Source of the DNA: Anaerocolumna sp. MB42-C2 | GTDB lineage: Bacteria > Bacillota > Clostridia > Lachnospirales > Lachnospiraceae | DNA: 64,000 nucleotides | Assembly: GCF_030913705.1 (NCBI RefSeq) | Contig: NZ_CP133190.1 | Coordinates: forward strand, 2,232,001-2,296,000 | Direction of reading: 5' to 3' | In this document: piece after piece, positions 18,898-26,687 of the stretch | Position numbering within the stretch: the stretch's first letter is position 1 | Layout: each line of letters opens with the position of its first letter | Notes under the pieces: generated by a model | Database searches by the model: none | What the model saw: the letters and a program-made list of their open reading frames with translations, nothing else | What the model was told of the DNA's origin: nothing | Translations under genes and position numbers: made by a program

Positions 18898-19041
18898 TTA
18901 TTTCTTATCCATACATTTCATTTTAGAAGGGCAGTCACCGCAGCCGCAACTGCAAAATTTTCCGGCTTTTACTGCCTTTACTTTTTTATAAATAATATAA
19001 CCCGCATAGATTGCAATTAATCCACCTATAATATATGGCAT
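18898..19041 (-). CDS. FeoB-associated Cys-rich membrane peptide
   Basis: 47-residue protein. One N-terminal membrane span (MPYIIGGLIAIYAGYIIYKK) is followed by a basic turn and a cysteine cluster FCSCGCGDCPSKMKC with five Cys, then a charged end. This matches the small FeoB-associated Cys-rich proteins found after feoB in Firmicutes. It starts 13 bp after the feoB stop, with a GGGAG-type ribosome site. It probably helps ferrous iron handling at the inner face of the membrane; that role is inference from context. Confidence 0.85.
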   Translation of the reverse strand: MPYIIGGLIAIYAGYIIYKKVKAVKAGKFCSCGCGDCPSKMKCMDKK

Positions 19042-19054
19042 ACTCTGCTCCCTT

Positions 19055-21121
19055 CTATATAAACAGACTTCCTACCTGAAAGACCAGAACTGCTGCCAGC
19101 CAGGCAATAATCAGCTGGAATAATATTGTAAACAAGGTCCATTTCACTGACTTTAATTCTCTTGCAATTACACCTATGGCCGCTGCACAAGGAGTGTATA
19201 ATAAACTGAAAACCATTAAAGCATAGGCATTCAGGGCTCCAAAACCGGCAGGTCTTAATATCTCTACCAGACTGTTCATACCCTCTGCCGAATTAATATT
19301 GGTTATGCCAAATAATACACTGAAACTGGATACAACAACTTCCTTTGCTGCAAGGCCTGATATTAATGCCACTGCTATCTGCCATAAGCCCAAACCAGCG
19401 GGGCGTAATACCGGAACTAAATACCTGCCGAGTATTGCTCCGAAACTTTCCGACATATCCTCTACCATGCCATGTAAACCAAAATTAAGTATAAACCATA
19501 TTATAATGGAGGCAAGGAATATGGTGGTTCCGGCTTTTGTAAGATAATCCTTTACTTTATCCCATACATAGATTAATATGGTTCTCCCATTGGGTGCTTT
19601 ATATTCAGGTAATTCAATCAGCAATGTATTTTTGATCTTATCCTGATTCCTGGCACCATCCATTTTATTCATGATAAAAGCAGTTAGAATACCAAGGATT
19701 AACCCAATTATATACATAGAAAATGCAGCAAGTGTAGCATATTTTCCAAAAAACATACTGGATATTAATACATAAATGGGTATCTTAGCGCTGCAGGACA
19801 TAAAGGGTGTAATCATGATGGTACGTCTTCTGTCCTTTACATTTTCTAAGGTACGAGAAGCCATTACTGCCGGTACCGTACATCCAAATCCAAGCAGCAT
19901 CGGAATAAAAGCTCTACCGGATAAACCGATCTTCCCCATCAGGCTATTCATAACATAAGCAACACGGGACATATAACCACTGTCTTCCAGAAATGCCAAA
20001 GCCAGAAATAATATAAATATATTGGGTAAAAAGGTTAAAATACCGCCTACTCCTGCTATAACTCCGTCAACGATTAAAGAAGTCAGGATATCACCTGTTC
20101 CGGTGGCTGTTAAAAATCTAAGTACTATATCGGAAAATCCATTTAAAACAAATTCAAATATGCCTTTTAAGGCATCCCCTATTGTAAATGTCAAAAAAAA
20201 GACCATTGCCATAATAAATAGAAAAATTGGCATTCCGAGATATTTATCGGTAAGTACTTTATCTACTTTATCCGTTGCTTCCACTTTTTTATTTTTATTT
20301 ACCAGAACTTCTTCTATGATTTCCTCTATAAAATCATATTTCTGATTGATGATATCTGTTTCATAACTGCGTTCCACAAGCCTGCCCAGATTCACAGGAT
20401 ATTTTTTTATAATCTCTGTGTCCTGCTCCAGGAACTTAATAGCATGCCATCTTAAGTTATTCATATTGGGGTATTTTTCTTTTAATATTTTAGAAATTTT
20501 GTAGATTTTATATTCTATCTCATCCGAATAAACTACGGTTAATTCTTTATGCTTATTATTTGCAGGTGAATTTTGTTCCGTTATACGCTTGCCATGATGG
20601 TGTTCCAGATTATTATCTTTCTCTTTTGTTACATGATGGGCAACTGCATGCATTAATATGTCAAGTCCGGTTTTCTTTCTTGCAGAAACCGGAATAACCG
20701 GTATTCCCAGCATTTCAGGCAGCCGGTGGAGATCAATTTCCATCCCGCGTTCTTCTACAATATCCATCATATTTAAAGCCAATACTACGGGTTTTCCTAA
20801 TTCTATTAATTGCAGGGTTAAATATAAATTTCTCTCTAAACTGGAAGCATCTGCGACATCAATGATAACATCTACATCATCTTCTAAGATATATTCTCTT
20901 GTCAGTTTTTCTTCCATGGTATAGGAGGTTAAACTATAAGTACCGGGCAGATCTACCAGTTTATATTTATGATTATGAAATCGAAAAACTCCTTCTTTTT
21001 TCTCAACCGTTACCCCTGGCCAGTTTGCTACTTTAAGCTTTGCTCCGGTATAAGCATTAAAAAGGGTTGTTTTACCGCAGTTTGGATTTCCTACAAACCC
21101 CACCTGTAATTCTTCTTTCAT
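19055..21121 (-). CDS. feoB: ferrous iron transport protein B
   Basis: 688-residue Fe(II) transporter. The N-terminal G domain shows GFVGNPNCGKTTLFNAYTG (G1), DLPGTYSLT (G3) and LNMMDI (G4). The C-terminal half has about eight membrane spans with the Gate motifs, including LLGFGCTVPAVMASRTL (Cys in the first gate) and YTPCAAAIGVI (second gate). It overlaps feoA by 1 bp and is followed by the Cys-rich peptide gene. Confidence 0.97.
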   Translation of the reverse strand: MKEELQVGFVGNPNCGKTTLFNAYTGAKLKVANWPGVTVEKKEGVFRFHNHKYKLVDLPGTYSLTSYTMEEKLTREYILEDDVDVIIDVADASSLERNLYLTLQLIELGKPVVLALNMMDIVEERGMEIDLHRLPEMLGIPVIPVSARKKTGLDILMHAVAHHVTKEKDNNLEHHHGKRITEQNSPANNKHKELTVVYSDEIEYKIYKISKILKEKYPNMNNLRWHAIKFLEQDTEIIKKYPVNLGRLVERSYETDIINQKYDFIEEIIEEVLVNKNKKVEATDKVDKVLTDKYLGMPIFLFIMAMVFFLTFTIGDALKGIFEFVLNGFSDIVLRFLTATGTGDILTSLIVDGVIAGVGGILTFLPNIFILFLALAFLEDSGYMSRVAYVMNSLMGKIGLSGRAFIPMLLGFGCTVPAVMASRTLENVKDRRRTIMITPFMSCSAKIPIYVLISSMFFGKYATLAAFSMYIIGLILGILTAFIMNKMDGARNQDKIKNTLLIELPEYKAPNGRTILIYVWDKVKDYLTKAGTTIFLASIIIWFILNFGLHGMVEDMSESFGAILGRYLVPVLRPAGLGLWQIAVALISGLAAKEVVVSSFSVLFGITNINSAEGMNSLVEILRPAGFGALNAYALMVFSLLYTPCAAAIGVIARELKSVKWTLFTILFQLIIAWLAAVLVFQVGSLFI

Positions 21122-21345
21122 CAGGCCACCTCCTCTATAAAGATGGCTTCAGCAATCTTATTCCCAATTGCCAGCCTGGTTCCTCTGACTTTGAATACAA
21201 CTGCACCGTCCGTATTCTGATTCAAAAGCTGTATTCTGGTGCCGCCTATTAACCCTAATGCTTCCAGTCTTCGTCTTACCTGTGTATCTAATTCTAAATC
21301 TTTTACAACATAACTATGTCCAATCTGTCCATCTTTAAGAGTCAT
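21121..21345 (-). CDS. feoA: ferrous iron transport protein A
   Basis: 74-residue SH3-like FeoA protein, which supports FeoB activity. The pattern LRRRLEALGLIGGTRIQLL ... VVFKVRGTRLAIGNKIAEAI is characteristic (visible here as VRRRLEALGLIGGTRIQLL). First gene of the feo operon, with a Fur-like box about 30 bp upstream. Confidence 0.95.
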   Translation of the reverse strand: MTLKDGQIGHSYVVKDLELDTQVRRRLEALGLIGGTRIQLLNQNTDGAVVFKVRGTRLAIGNKIAEAIFIEEVA

Positions 21346-21375
21346 AAACTGTTCACCTTTCCAATAATTCCTTAT

Positions 21376-21390
21376 TGAGAATAATTATCA
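21376..21390. promoter_or_regulatory. Fur-like 7-1-7 box upstream of feoAB
   Basis: TGAGAATAATTATCA is a 7-1-7 inverted repeat (consensus TGATAATNATTATCA) with one mismatch, 31 bp upstream of the feoA start, as expected for iron repression by Fur. No Fur gene is in the window. Confidence 0.6.
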
Positions 21391-21437
21391 TTTCCTTTTA
21401 AGTTTATTATAACTCCCTATCTGTGTAATGTCAACTC

Positions 21438-21485
21438 TTGTTGAATATTGTTTTCACATTTTTGTTGAATATTGTTTTCACATTT
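21438..21485. repeat. 24-bp tandem duplication
   Basis: Two adjacent copies of a 24-bp unit beginning TTGTTGAATATTGTTTTCAC, followed by a partial, drifted third copy (TTCGTGAATATT). It lies upstream of feoA between the Fur-like box and the tRNA-Pro terminator. Confidence 0.8.
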
Positions 21486-21608
21486 TTCGTGAATATTATA
21501 TTAGAATTTTCACTTTAGTAGCGATGTCTTTCTCACAACCTGCTTGTACTGTTCTCTTCCCTTAGAACATTACTGGGAATTACGTGCAATTTACGATTGC
21601 ATAAAAAA

Positions 21609-21636
21609 AACGACAGAATTAAATAATTCCATCGTT
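21609..21636 (-). terminator. tRNA-Pro transcript terminator
   Basis: Stem AACGA...GAATTA / TAATTC...TCGTT with one bulge; on the minus strand it is followed by eight T residues. Confidence 0.7.
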
Positions 21637-21672
21637 CTAGTTCTAATCTCTCAACTTATACCTTTACATAAA

Positions 21673-21696
21673 TCGAGGCGACAAGATTTGAACTTG
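21673..21696 (-). repeat. duplicated 3' end of tRNA-Pro
   Basis: 24 bp identical to the last 24 bases of tRNA-Pro (21743-21766), preceded on the left in both places by TTTACATAA. It is not a complete tRNA. Confidence 0.85.
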
Positions 21697-21742
21697 TTCT
21701 AATCTGCTCTGCCGCTCTCCACTTATCTCTTTACATAAAAAA

Positions 21743-21817
21743 TCGAGGCGACAAGATTTGAACTTGCGACCTCTGCGTCCCTAACACAGCGCTCTAGCCA
21801 AGCTGAGCCACGCCTCG
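21743..21817 (-). tRNA. tRNA-Pro (AGG)
   Basis: 75-nt cloverleaf on the minus strand with acceptor stem CGAGGCG/CGCCTCG, D arm GGCTCAGCTTGGC, anticodon loop TTAGGGA giving anticodon AGG, and T arm with GTTCAAATC. CCA is not encoded. Confidence 0.93.
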
Positions 21818-21927
21818 ATTATTACCCTGTGAAATATCTATTGATTTTCACAGTAGATATATAATATAATATTCTGAGATAAAAATCAAGTAAATTTTTT
21901 TATTTTTATAAAATAATTGAAAAATTA

Positions 21928-22090
21928 GTTATTGTTCGCAGGCAACAAACGCGGCGTTTTTTTATGAGTGTATTGTCACAGAAAATCGGAGAATTGCAGC
22001 GCAAAAACGCTGCCTCTTCGTTTTGTGTGCATTGCGAAGTCTGTTATTGTTCGCGGAACAGCTGCTTTTTGCTGGGAAGTGAACAATAAC
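21928..22090. mobile_element. MITE-like element, full copy
   Basis: 163-bp non-coding element with ends GTTATTGTTCGC and GTGAACAATAAC (11 of 12 bases complementary) and flanking 8-bp direct repeats AAAAATTA (21920-21927 and 22091-22098). Internally it carries CG-rich small palindromes such as GCAGCG...CGCTGC. It is homologous, in reverse orientation, to 49406-49555, and its end to 28914-28994. Confidence 0.85.
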
Positions 22091-22153
22091 AAAAATTAGT
22101 TAAAATATATTGCATGGTTACTTGTTTTTCACTACAAATATGGAGGTCCTTTT

Positions 22154-22789
22154 ATGGATATACAAAGAAATTATCAAAAAGAACTGGATAAGCTAATTTC
22201 CGGACTAGTTATAAATAATAAAACCCCCAGGCTGTTATTACACAGCTGCTGTGCTCCCTGCAGCAGTTATGTGTTGGAATATCTGTCCCAGTTCTTTCGT
22301 ATTACCATATATTATTACAATCCTAATATATCATTTGAAGAAGAGTATGCAAGGCGTATGGAAGAACAACAGCGCCTTATCCGTGAGTTACCGGTTAAAA
22401 ATCCTATCGATTTTCTAAAGGGCAGCTACGAACCTGAGCGTTTCTATGAAATAGCAAAAGGTTTAGAAACATCCCCGGAAGGCAGTGAACGGTGTTTTCG
22501 TTGTTATGAGCTCCGCCTCACAGAAACAGCTAAGCTGGCTAAAAATAAGTCCTATGATTACTTCACCACTACCCTTTCCATTAGTCCTCATAAAAATGCT
22601 GCCAAATTAAATGAGATTGGTGAGAAATTAGCTCAGAAATATGATATTCCTTACCTGATTGCTGATTTTAAGAAAAAAAACGGCTATAAACGTTCCATTG
22701 AACTATCCAGAGAATATCAGCTTTACCGCCAGGATTATTGCGGTTGTGTTTATTCCAAAACAAACAGGGAGGCTTCGGACATTTTGTAA
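22154..22789 (+). CDS. queH: epoxyqueuosine reductase QueH
   Basis: 211-residue QueH (DUF208) enzyme that reduces epoxyqueuosine to queuosine in tRNA in organisms lacking QueG. The N-terminal LLHSCCAPCSSYVLEYL holds the CC..C cluster, RCFRCYELRL the second CxxC, and QDYCGCVYS the C-terminal Cys pair. These Cys residues bind Fe-S and a second metal in the family. The ATG has TGGAGG upstream. It stands alone just downstream of a MITE-like element. Confidence 0.95.
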   Translation: MDIQRNYQKELDKLISGLVINNKTPRLLLHSCCAPCSSYVLEYLSQFFRITIYYYNPNISFEEEYARRMEEQQRLIRELPVKNPIDFLKGSYEPERFYEIAKGLETSPEGSERCFRCYELRLTETAKLAKNKSYDYFTTTLSISPHKNAAKLNEIGEKLAQKYDIPYLIADFKKKNGYKRSIELSREYQLYRQDYCGCVYSKTNREASDIL

Positions 22790-22841
22790 CAGATGGTTTG
22801 ATCATCCCCCTGTAAGGGGCCTTACAGTAAGATTATGCTCA

Positions 22842-23096
22842 TCATTCTATTTCCTTTTTTATTTGAGGAATTGATAATCCATCTTCCTTTAGTTTTTTTA
22901 TCCAAAGAATTCTCTCCAAAGTTTCAGCTCTTTTATATCGTCTTGTCAGGTTCTCCTCGGCCTGTTCAAAATGAAGCATGCCCTCCTCTGTATAAAATTT
23001 AAGGGTACTGTATCGAACACCCGATAAAAGAACTAATTCACCAATTGTAACATAATCAGCATTTTCTATAACTTCCATGGATCTTTGCCTTGACAA
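22842..23096 (-). CDS. MerR-like helix-turn-helix protein
   Basis: 84-residue protein. The motif VTIGELVLLSGVRYSTLKFY ... GMLHFEQAEENLTRRYKR is a MerR-type DNA-binding wing-helix, and the rest (ERILWIKKLKEDGLSIPQIK) is the usual start of the linker helix. It lacks a long coiled coil or effector domain, so it is a DNA-binding-only MerR type. It starts immediately after the stop of the GPP34-like gene, suggesting co-transcription. Confidence 0.75.
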   Translation of the reverse strand: MSRQRSMEVIENADYVTIGELVLLSGVRYSTLKFYTEEGMLHFEQAEENLTRRYKRAETLERILWIKKLKEDGLSIPQIKKEIE

Positions 23097-23768
23097 TCAG
23101 ATCACCCCGCTGCCGGATGTGCTGATTATTGTAATGATTATTGCAATCCATGTATCAATATAATCCACCATCTGCTTGATTAAAGCTCCTGCTTCGCTTT
23201 GTTTGATTTCCTTTAAACGGTCATTTAGCTTTTGCATCTCGTATTTCGAAAAATACTTTTTTATTAACCCGCTTTTATTTAATAAGACACCCAGAACAAT
23301 CGCTTCATCAGAAACATTGCCTTCTTCTAAAAACTCCGCCCGCAGTTTTTCCACAACTTTTGTTACTTCACTTTCATTTGGTAAAAAGCGGACTTTGTTT
23401 TTAAATAATCCCTGCTTACTTTCTTCAACAACACACCCATCCTTAACAATGGAGTGGCCAACTGATTGGAACAGTTCATCCGGCCGTTTAAAATCAAAAG
23501 CGTATTTCTCAGCGATTGCTTCGATTTTCATCGGTTTGTTGTTCTTAATTAATTCGTATATAGGTTTCAAATACATTTTGTCAGATGACAATTCCTTATT
23601 GACAAACACTTTTTTATCATCAAACGAAATATAACCGTCCATCTGCAATTCCAGAAGACCACCAGCCAGAAGACAGGTTGAACTCTCGGTTGAGTTCGTT
23701 AATGTTGTACTGCCCTGCGGTTTCAGAGCACATAGAAAAAACTCTTGCGTAAAGGATAGATTTTTCAT
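23097..23768 (-). CDS. GPP34 (GOLPH3)-like protein
   Basis: 223-residue protein resembling bacterial GPP34 family members: STCLLAGGLLELQMDGYISFDD near residues 30-55 matches the family start (a helix rich in Leu followed by G-I-D/D-G), followed by a winged-helix-like middle and the EAIVLGVLLNKSGLIKKYF stretch. GOLPH3 binds phosphatidylinositol-4-phosphate in eukaryotes; the bacterial role is unknown. The C-terminal WIAIIITIISTSGSGVI is hydrophobic and could anchor it to the membrane. AAGGAG lies upstream of the ATG. Confidence 0.65.
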   Translation of the reverse strand: MKNLSFTQEFFLCALKPQGSTTLTNSTESSTCLLAGGLLELQMDGYISFDDKKVFVNKELSSDKMYLKPIYELIKNNKPMKIEAIAEKYAFDFKRPDELFQSVGHSIVKDGCVVEESKQGLFKNKVRFLPNESEVTKVVEKLRAEFLEEGNVSDEAIVLGVLLNKSGLIKKYFSKYEMQKLNDRLKEIKQSEAGALIKQMVDYIDTWIAIIITIISTSGSGVI

Positions 23769-23801
23769 TATGGTTTCTCCTTGATTAATATTTTACAAAT
23801 C

Positions 23802-23849
23802 ACTTACTACTTACTACTTACTACTTACTACTTACTACTTACTACTTAC
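23802..23849 (-). repeat. 7-bp tandem repeat in the 5' leader of the GPP34-like gene
   Basis: Nearly seven copies of ACTTACT (plus strand) in a row, 48 bp. On the minus strand it starts about 7 nt after the -10 hexamer, so it includes the predicted transcription start. Such repeats change copy number easily. Confidence 0.95.
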
Positions 23850-23855
23850 GATTTC

Positions 23856-23883
23856 AGTATAACATATATTGTTCTTTTGTCAA
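23856..23883 (-). promoter_or_regulatory. sigma-A promoter of the GPP34-MerR pair
   Basis: On the minus strand TTGACA (23883-23878) and TATACT (23861-23856) have a 16-bp spacer, a near-consensus promoter facing the GPP34-like gene. Confidence 0.8.
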
Positions 23884-24144
23884 TATAGTTTTATGGTCTC
23901 TACAAGAATCCATGTGATATGGCGGCAGGGAACATCGGTCCTAGTTACCATAAAAACTCTGCAATCCATTAGGCCTCATTCACTGTGGCGAGCGCCGCTC
24001 GTTATTATTCCGCCGTCACATTACCTGCCGCTTTACGATAGAGTTACTGATTGAGTTTATTCGTTTAAGCGTATATACTAATAGGTAACCAAAAGTTAGG
24101 AAAGAATATATCGATGCCAGATAAGCATGAAAGGAGAAAATAGA
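23884..24144. other. GC-richer unexplained stretch before the Bce-type module
   Basis: About 260 bp without a supported gene. Positions 23900-24045 are clearly richer in GC than the surroundings (GTGGCGAGCGCCGCTCG and CCGCCGTCAC patches). A 60-codon frame crosses it, but it has no ribosome site and no family resemblance. It may be a remnant of foreign DNA, or a leader for the next operon. Confidence 0.4.
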
Positions 24145-24813
24145 ATGGCATATAAAATCTTAATTATAGAAGATTGTAAAGAAATACAAGACGAGTTAAA
24201 AATACTGCTAACAGGTTGTGGCTACATTACATGCGTACCAAACAATTTCAATTCCATTATTGAGGATACTAAATCTCTCTCACCTGATTTAATTTTACTG
24301 GATATTGGACTCCCTGTCCAAAACGGATTTAGAGTGTGTTCGGAAATACGTAATTTTTCTACCGTTCCTATAATATTTGTAACCAGCCATAATACCGATA
24401 TGGATGAATTAAACAGTATTACTATTGGTGGGGATGACTTTATCACGAAGCCATATAACACCTCAATTTTGTTAGCTCGCATTGCCTCCTTGCTAAAACG
24501 CACCTATGCTTCTAGACAAGCAGAATCTATAACTTATCAAGGAATCACTTTATATTTGGAAAGCTGTAAATTAGAATTTCAAAATCAACCGGTTGAACTT
24601 ACAAAAAATGAATTAAAAATTTTAGCATTTCTTTTTAAAAATACTGGTAAAATTATTCCCCGTGCGGACTTGGTGGAATATCTATGGGATAATCAGCTAT
24701 ATATAGATGACAATACACTAAGCGTTAATATTACAAGGCTTCGGGATAAGCTAAAGCAAATAGGTATAACTGATTTAATCAAAACGAAACATCGTCAGGG
24801 GTATTTGATATGA
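24145..24813 (+). CDS. BceR-type response regulator
   Basis: OmpR-family regulator, about 222 residues. The receiver has IIEDCKEI, phospho-Asp in LILLDIGLPVQNGF and the Lys in FITKPYNTSILL; the C-terminal winged helix contains LTKNELKILAFLFKNTGKII and ends KHRQGYLI. These match regulators of peptide-antibiotic detoxification (BceR/VraR group). The start at 24145 (MAYKILII) has AAGGAG 7 nt upstream. It overlaps the kinase gene by 4 bp. Confidence 0.9.
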   Translation: MAYKILIIEDCKEIQDELKILLTGCGYITCVPNNFNSIIEDTKSLSPDLILLDIGLPVQNGFRVCSEIRNFSTVPIIFVTSHNTDMDELNSITIGGDDFITKPYNTSILLARIASLLKRTYASRQAESITYQGITLYLESCKLEFQNQPVELTKNELKILAFLFKNTGKIIPRADLVEYLWDNQLYIDDNTLSVNITRLRDKLKQIGITDLIKTKHRQGYLI

Positions 24814-25823
24814 AATACCGCGACTATTTAAGTGATCAGTTTTTTTGTATTGTTACGCATATTATTTCTATGGTCGGCTGTACATTTTTTTTAATTGCGG
24901 TAAATATAGATAAGGGCATCATTTGTATACTTATGTCCGTATGGATTTTAATTGTGTGCCTTTATTTGAACATCCATTATTATTTTCGTAATCGCCATTA
25001 CAGAGAAATCTTAACTCAACTTAACAATCTAGATAAAAAATATCTGATTGCTGAAGTGATAGATATACCAGTACGATCGGATGATAAATTTTACTACGAT
25101 ATTTTGAGAGCCTCCAACAAATCCATGATTGAACAGGTATCAAAATCCCAAAGGGAACGAAAAGAATATAAAGAGTATATTGAACAGTGGATACACGATA
25201 TAAAAACGCCTATCTCTGCCATGAGATTAATGTGCGAAAACAACAAGTCCGGTGTAACAAGAAAGCTCATGGTTGAACTGGAAAAGGTAATCCATTTAAC
25301 GGAACAGACGCTTTATTACGCTCGAAGCGAAAATGTGGAGAAAGATTATTTTATTAAAGAGGTCATTCTATCAGTTGTGATACATGATGCAATTACAGAA
25401 AACAAGCTGCTACTTCTTCAAAATCATATCGCTGTTGAAGTAAGTAACTGCCAGTATAGTGTTTATACTGATGAAAAATGGATTGGTTTTATTCTAAATC
25501 AACTCATAGCTAATGCAGCAAAGTATTGTAGCAAAACCCCATTCTTGTCCTTTGAAGCTCGATCAGATAGAAGCAAAATTATACTTTCCGTTAGTGATAA
25601 CGGAACAGGTATTTCGGAAAGTGATCTGCCTCGTATTTTTGATAAGGGATTTACCGGAGAAAATGGAAGAATTAATAAAAACTCTACCGGCATCGGCCTG
25701 TACTTATGTAAACGTCTATGTGATAGATTAAGCATCAATATTTCAGCTCATTCAAAGAAAGGAATAGGAACAACAATAGAACTTAGTTTTCCAAAAGGAG
25801 ATTTCGTTAAAGTTCAGGAGTGA
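24810..25823 (+). CDS. BceS-type intramembrane-sensing histidine kinase
   Basis: 337 residues. Two membrane helices at the N-terminus (about 12-55) are joined by only a few residues, so there is no real extracellular sensor; such kinases take their signal from the partner transporter. The phospho-His is in IEQWIHDIKTPISAMRLM, the N box in LNQLIANAAKYC, and the G boxes in VSDNGTGISESDLPRIF and NSTGIGLYLCKRL. Confidence 0.92.
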   Translation: MKYRDYLSDQFFCIVTHIISMVGCTFFLIAVNIDKGIICILMSVWILIVCLYLNIHYYFRNRHYREILTQLNNLDKKYLIAEVIDIPVRSDDKFYYDILRASNKSMIEQVSKSQRERKEYKEYIEQWIHDIKTPISAMRLMCENNKSGVTRKLMVELEKVIHLTEQTLYYARSENVEKDYFIKEVILSVVIHDAITENKLLLLQNHIAVEVSNCQYSVYTDEKWIGFILNQLIANAAKYCSKTPFLSFEARSDRSKIILSVSDNGTGISESDLPRIFDKGFTGENGRINKNSTGIGLYLCKRLCDRLSINISAHSKKGIGTTIELSFPKGDFVKVQE

Positions 25824-25834
25824 CCCCAATGCAC

Positions 25835-25854
25835 TTCTTACATTATTGTAAGAA
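25835..25854 (+). promoter_or_regulatory. candidate regulator-binding inverted repeat
   Basis: TTCTTACA-TTAT-TGTAAGAA: perfect 8-bp arms with a 4-nt spacer between the kinase gene and the ABC genes. In Bce systems the regulator binds an inverted repeat upstream of the transporter genes, so this is a candidate BceR operator. No T-tract follows, so it is not a terminator. Confidence 0.45.
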
Positions 25855-25919
25855 CTTTGAAAGAAAAGTCGATACACTTACGTTTCTTTATTCGTTAAAA
25901 TGAATGTGAGGTGAAAGAA

Positions 25920-26687
25920 ATGGAAGCAATTTTGAAAATTGAACATATTGAAAAGTATTATGGAAATAAAACCCATGTTACCAAGGCTATCGATGATATT
26001 AGTTTTGAAGTGCAAAACGGTGAATTTATTGCCATTATGGGCGCATCTGGCTCGGGCAAAACTACACTTCTCAACTGCATATCAACGATTGATAGAGTAA
26101 GTGCAGGCCATATCTTTATACATAATGACGATATTACCGAAATTAATGAAAATGAGCTTACACTTTTCCGCAGGAAAAATCTCGGCTTTGTATTTCAGGA
26201 TTTTAATTTATTAGATACTCTGACCATTAGTGAAAACATTGCCATGGCTTTAACTATTAACAAAGTGCCTACAAATGAAATAGATCATCGTGTTAAGCAA
26301 ATGGCTGAAAAACTGGATATACAGTCTGTTCTAAATAAATTTCCATATCAAGTTTCGGGGGGACAGAAACAACGGTGTGCCTGTGCCAGAGCCATAATTA
26401 ACAAACCTAAGCTAATTTTGGCTGATGAACCTACTGGAGCCTTAGATAGCCACTCTGCGCAGATGCTTCTTAATACACTGCAAGTAATGAACCAGGAACT
26501 AGAAGCAACTATTCTCATGGTTACTCACGATGCTTTTACTGCCAGTTATGCGAAACGGGTTCTATTTCTGAAAGACGGTCGTATTTTTACAGAAATACGA
26601 AGAGGCGGACAATCACGTAAGCAGTTGTTTGGTAAAATCCTTGATGTAGTCACCCTGTTAGGAGGTGACCTATCCGATGTACGCTAA
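25920..26687 (+). CDS. BceA-type ABC transporter ATP-binding protein
   Basis: About 255-residue ATPase of the MacB/BceA group. Walker A is GASGSGKTTL (about 37-46), the Q-loop is FVFQDFNLLDTLTI, the signature is VSGGQKQRCACARAI, Walker B is LILADEPTGALD and the H-loop is MVTHDAFTASYA. The ATG follows AGGTGA. It overlaps the permease gene by 11 bp. It works with the next protein to remove or sense cell-wall-active peptides. Confidence 0.93.
   Translation: MEAILKIEHIEKYYGNKTHVTKAIDDISFEVQNGEFIAIMGASGSGKTTLLNCISTIDRVSAGHIFIHNDDITEINENELTLFRRKNLGFVFQDFNLLDTLTISENIAMALTINKVPTNEIDHRVKQMAEKLDIQSVLNKFPYQVSGGQKQRCACARAIINKPKLILADEPTGALDSHSAQMLLNTLQVMNQELEATILMVTHDAFTASYAKRVLFLKDGRIFTEIRRGGQSRKQLFGKILDVVTLLGGDLSDVR

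Noticed and set aside
23869..24054. 60-codon frame upstream of the Bce-type genes
   Set aside because: No ribosome site and no recognisable protein; reported only as an unusual stretch of DNA.
25835..25854. Inverted repeat as a terminator between kinase and ABC genes
   Set aside because: No T run follows on either strand.
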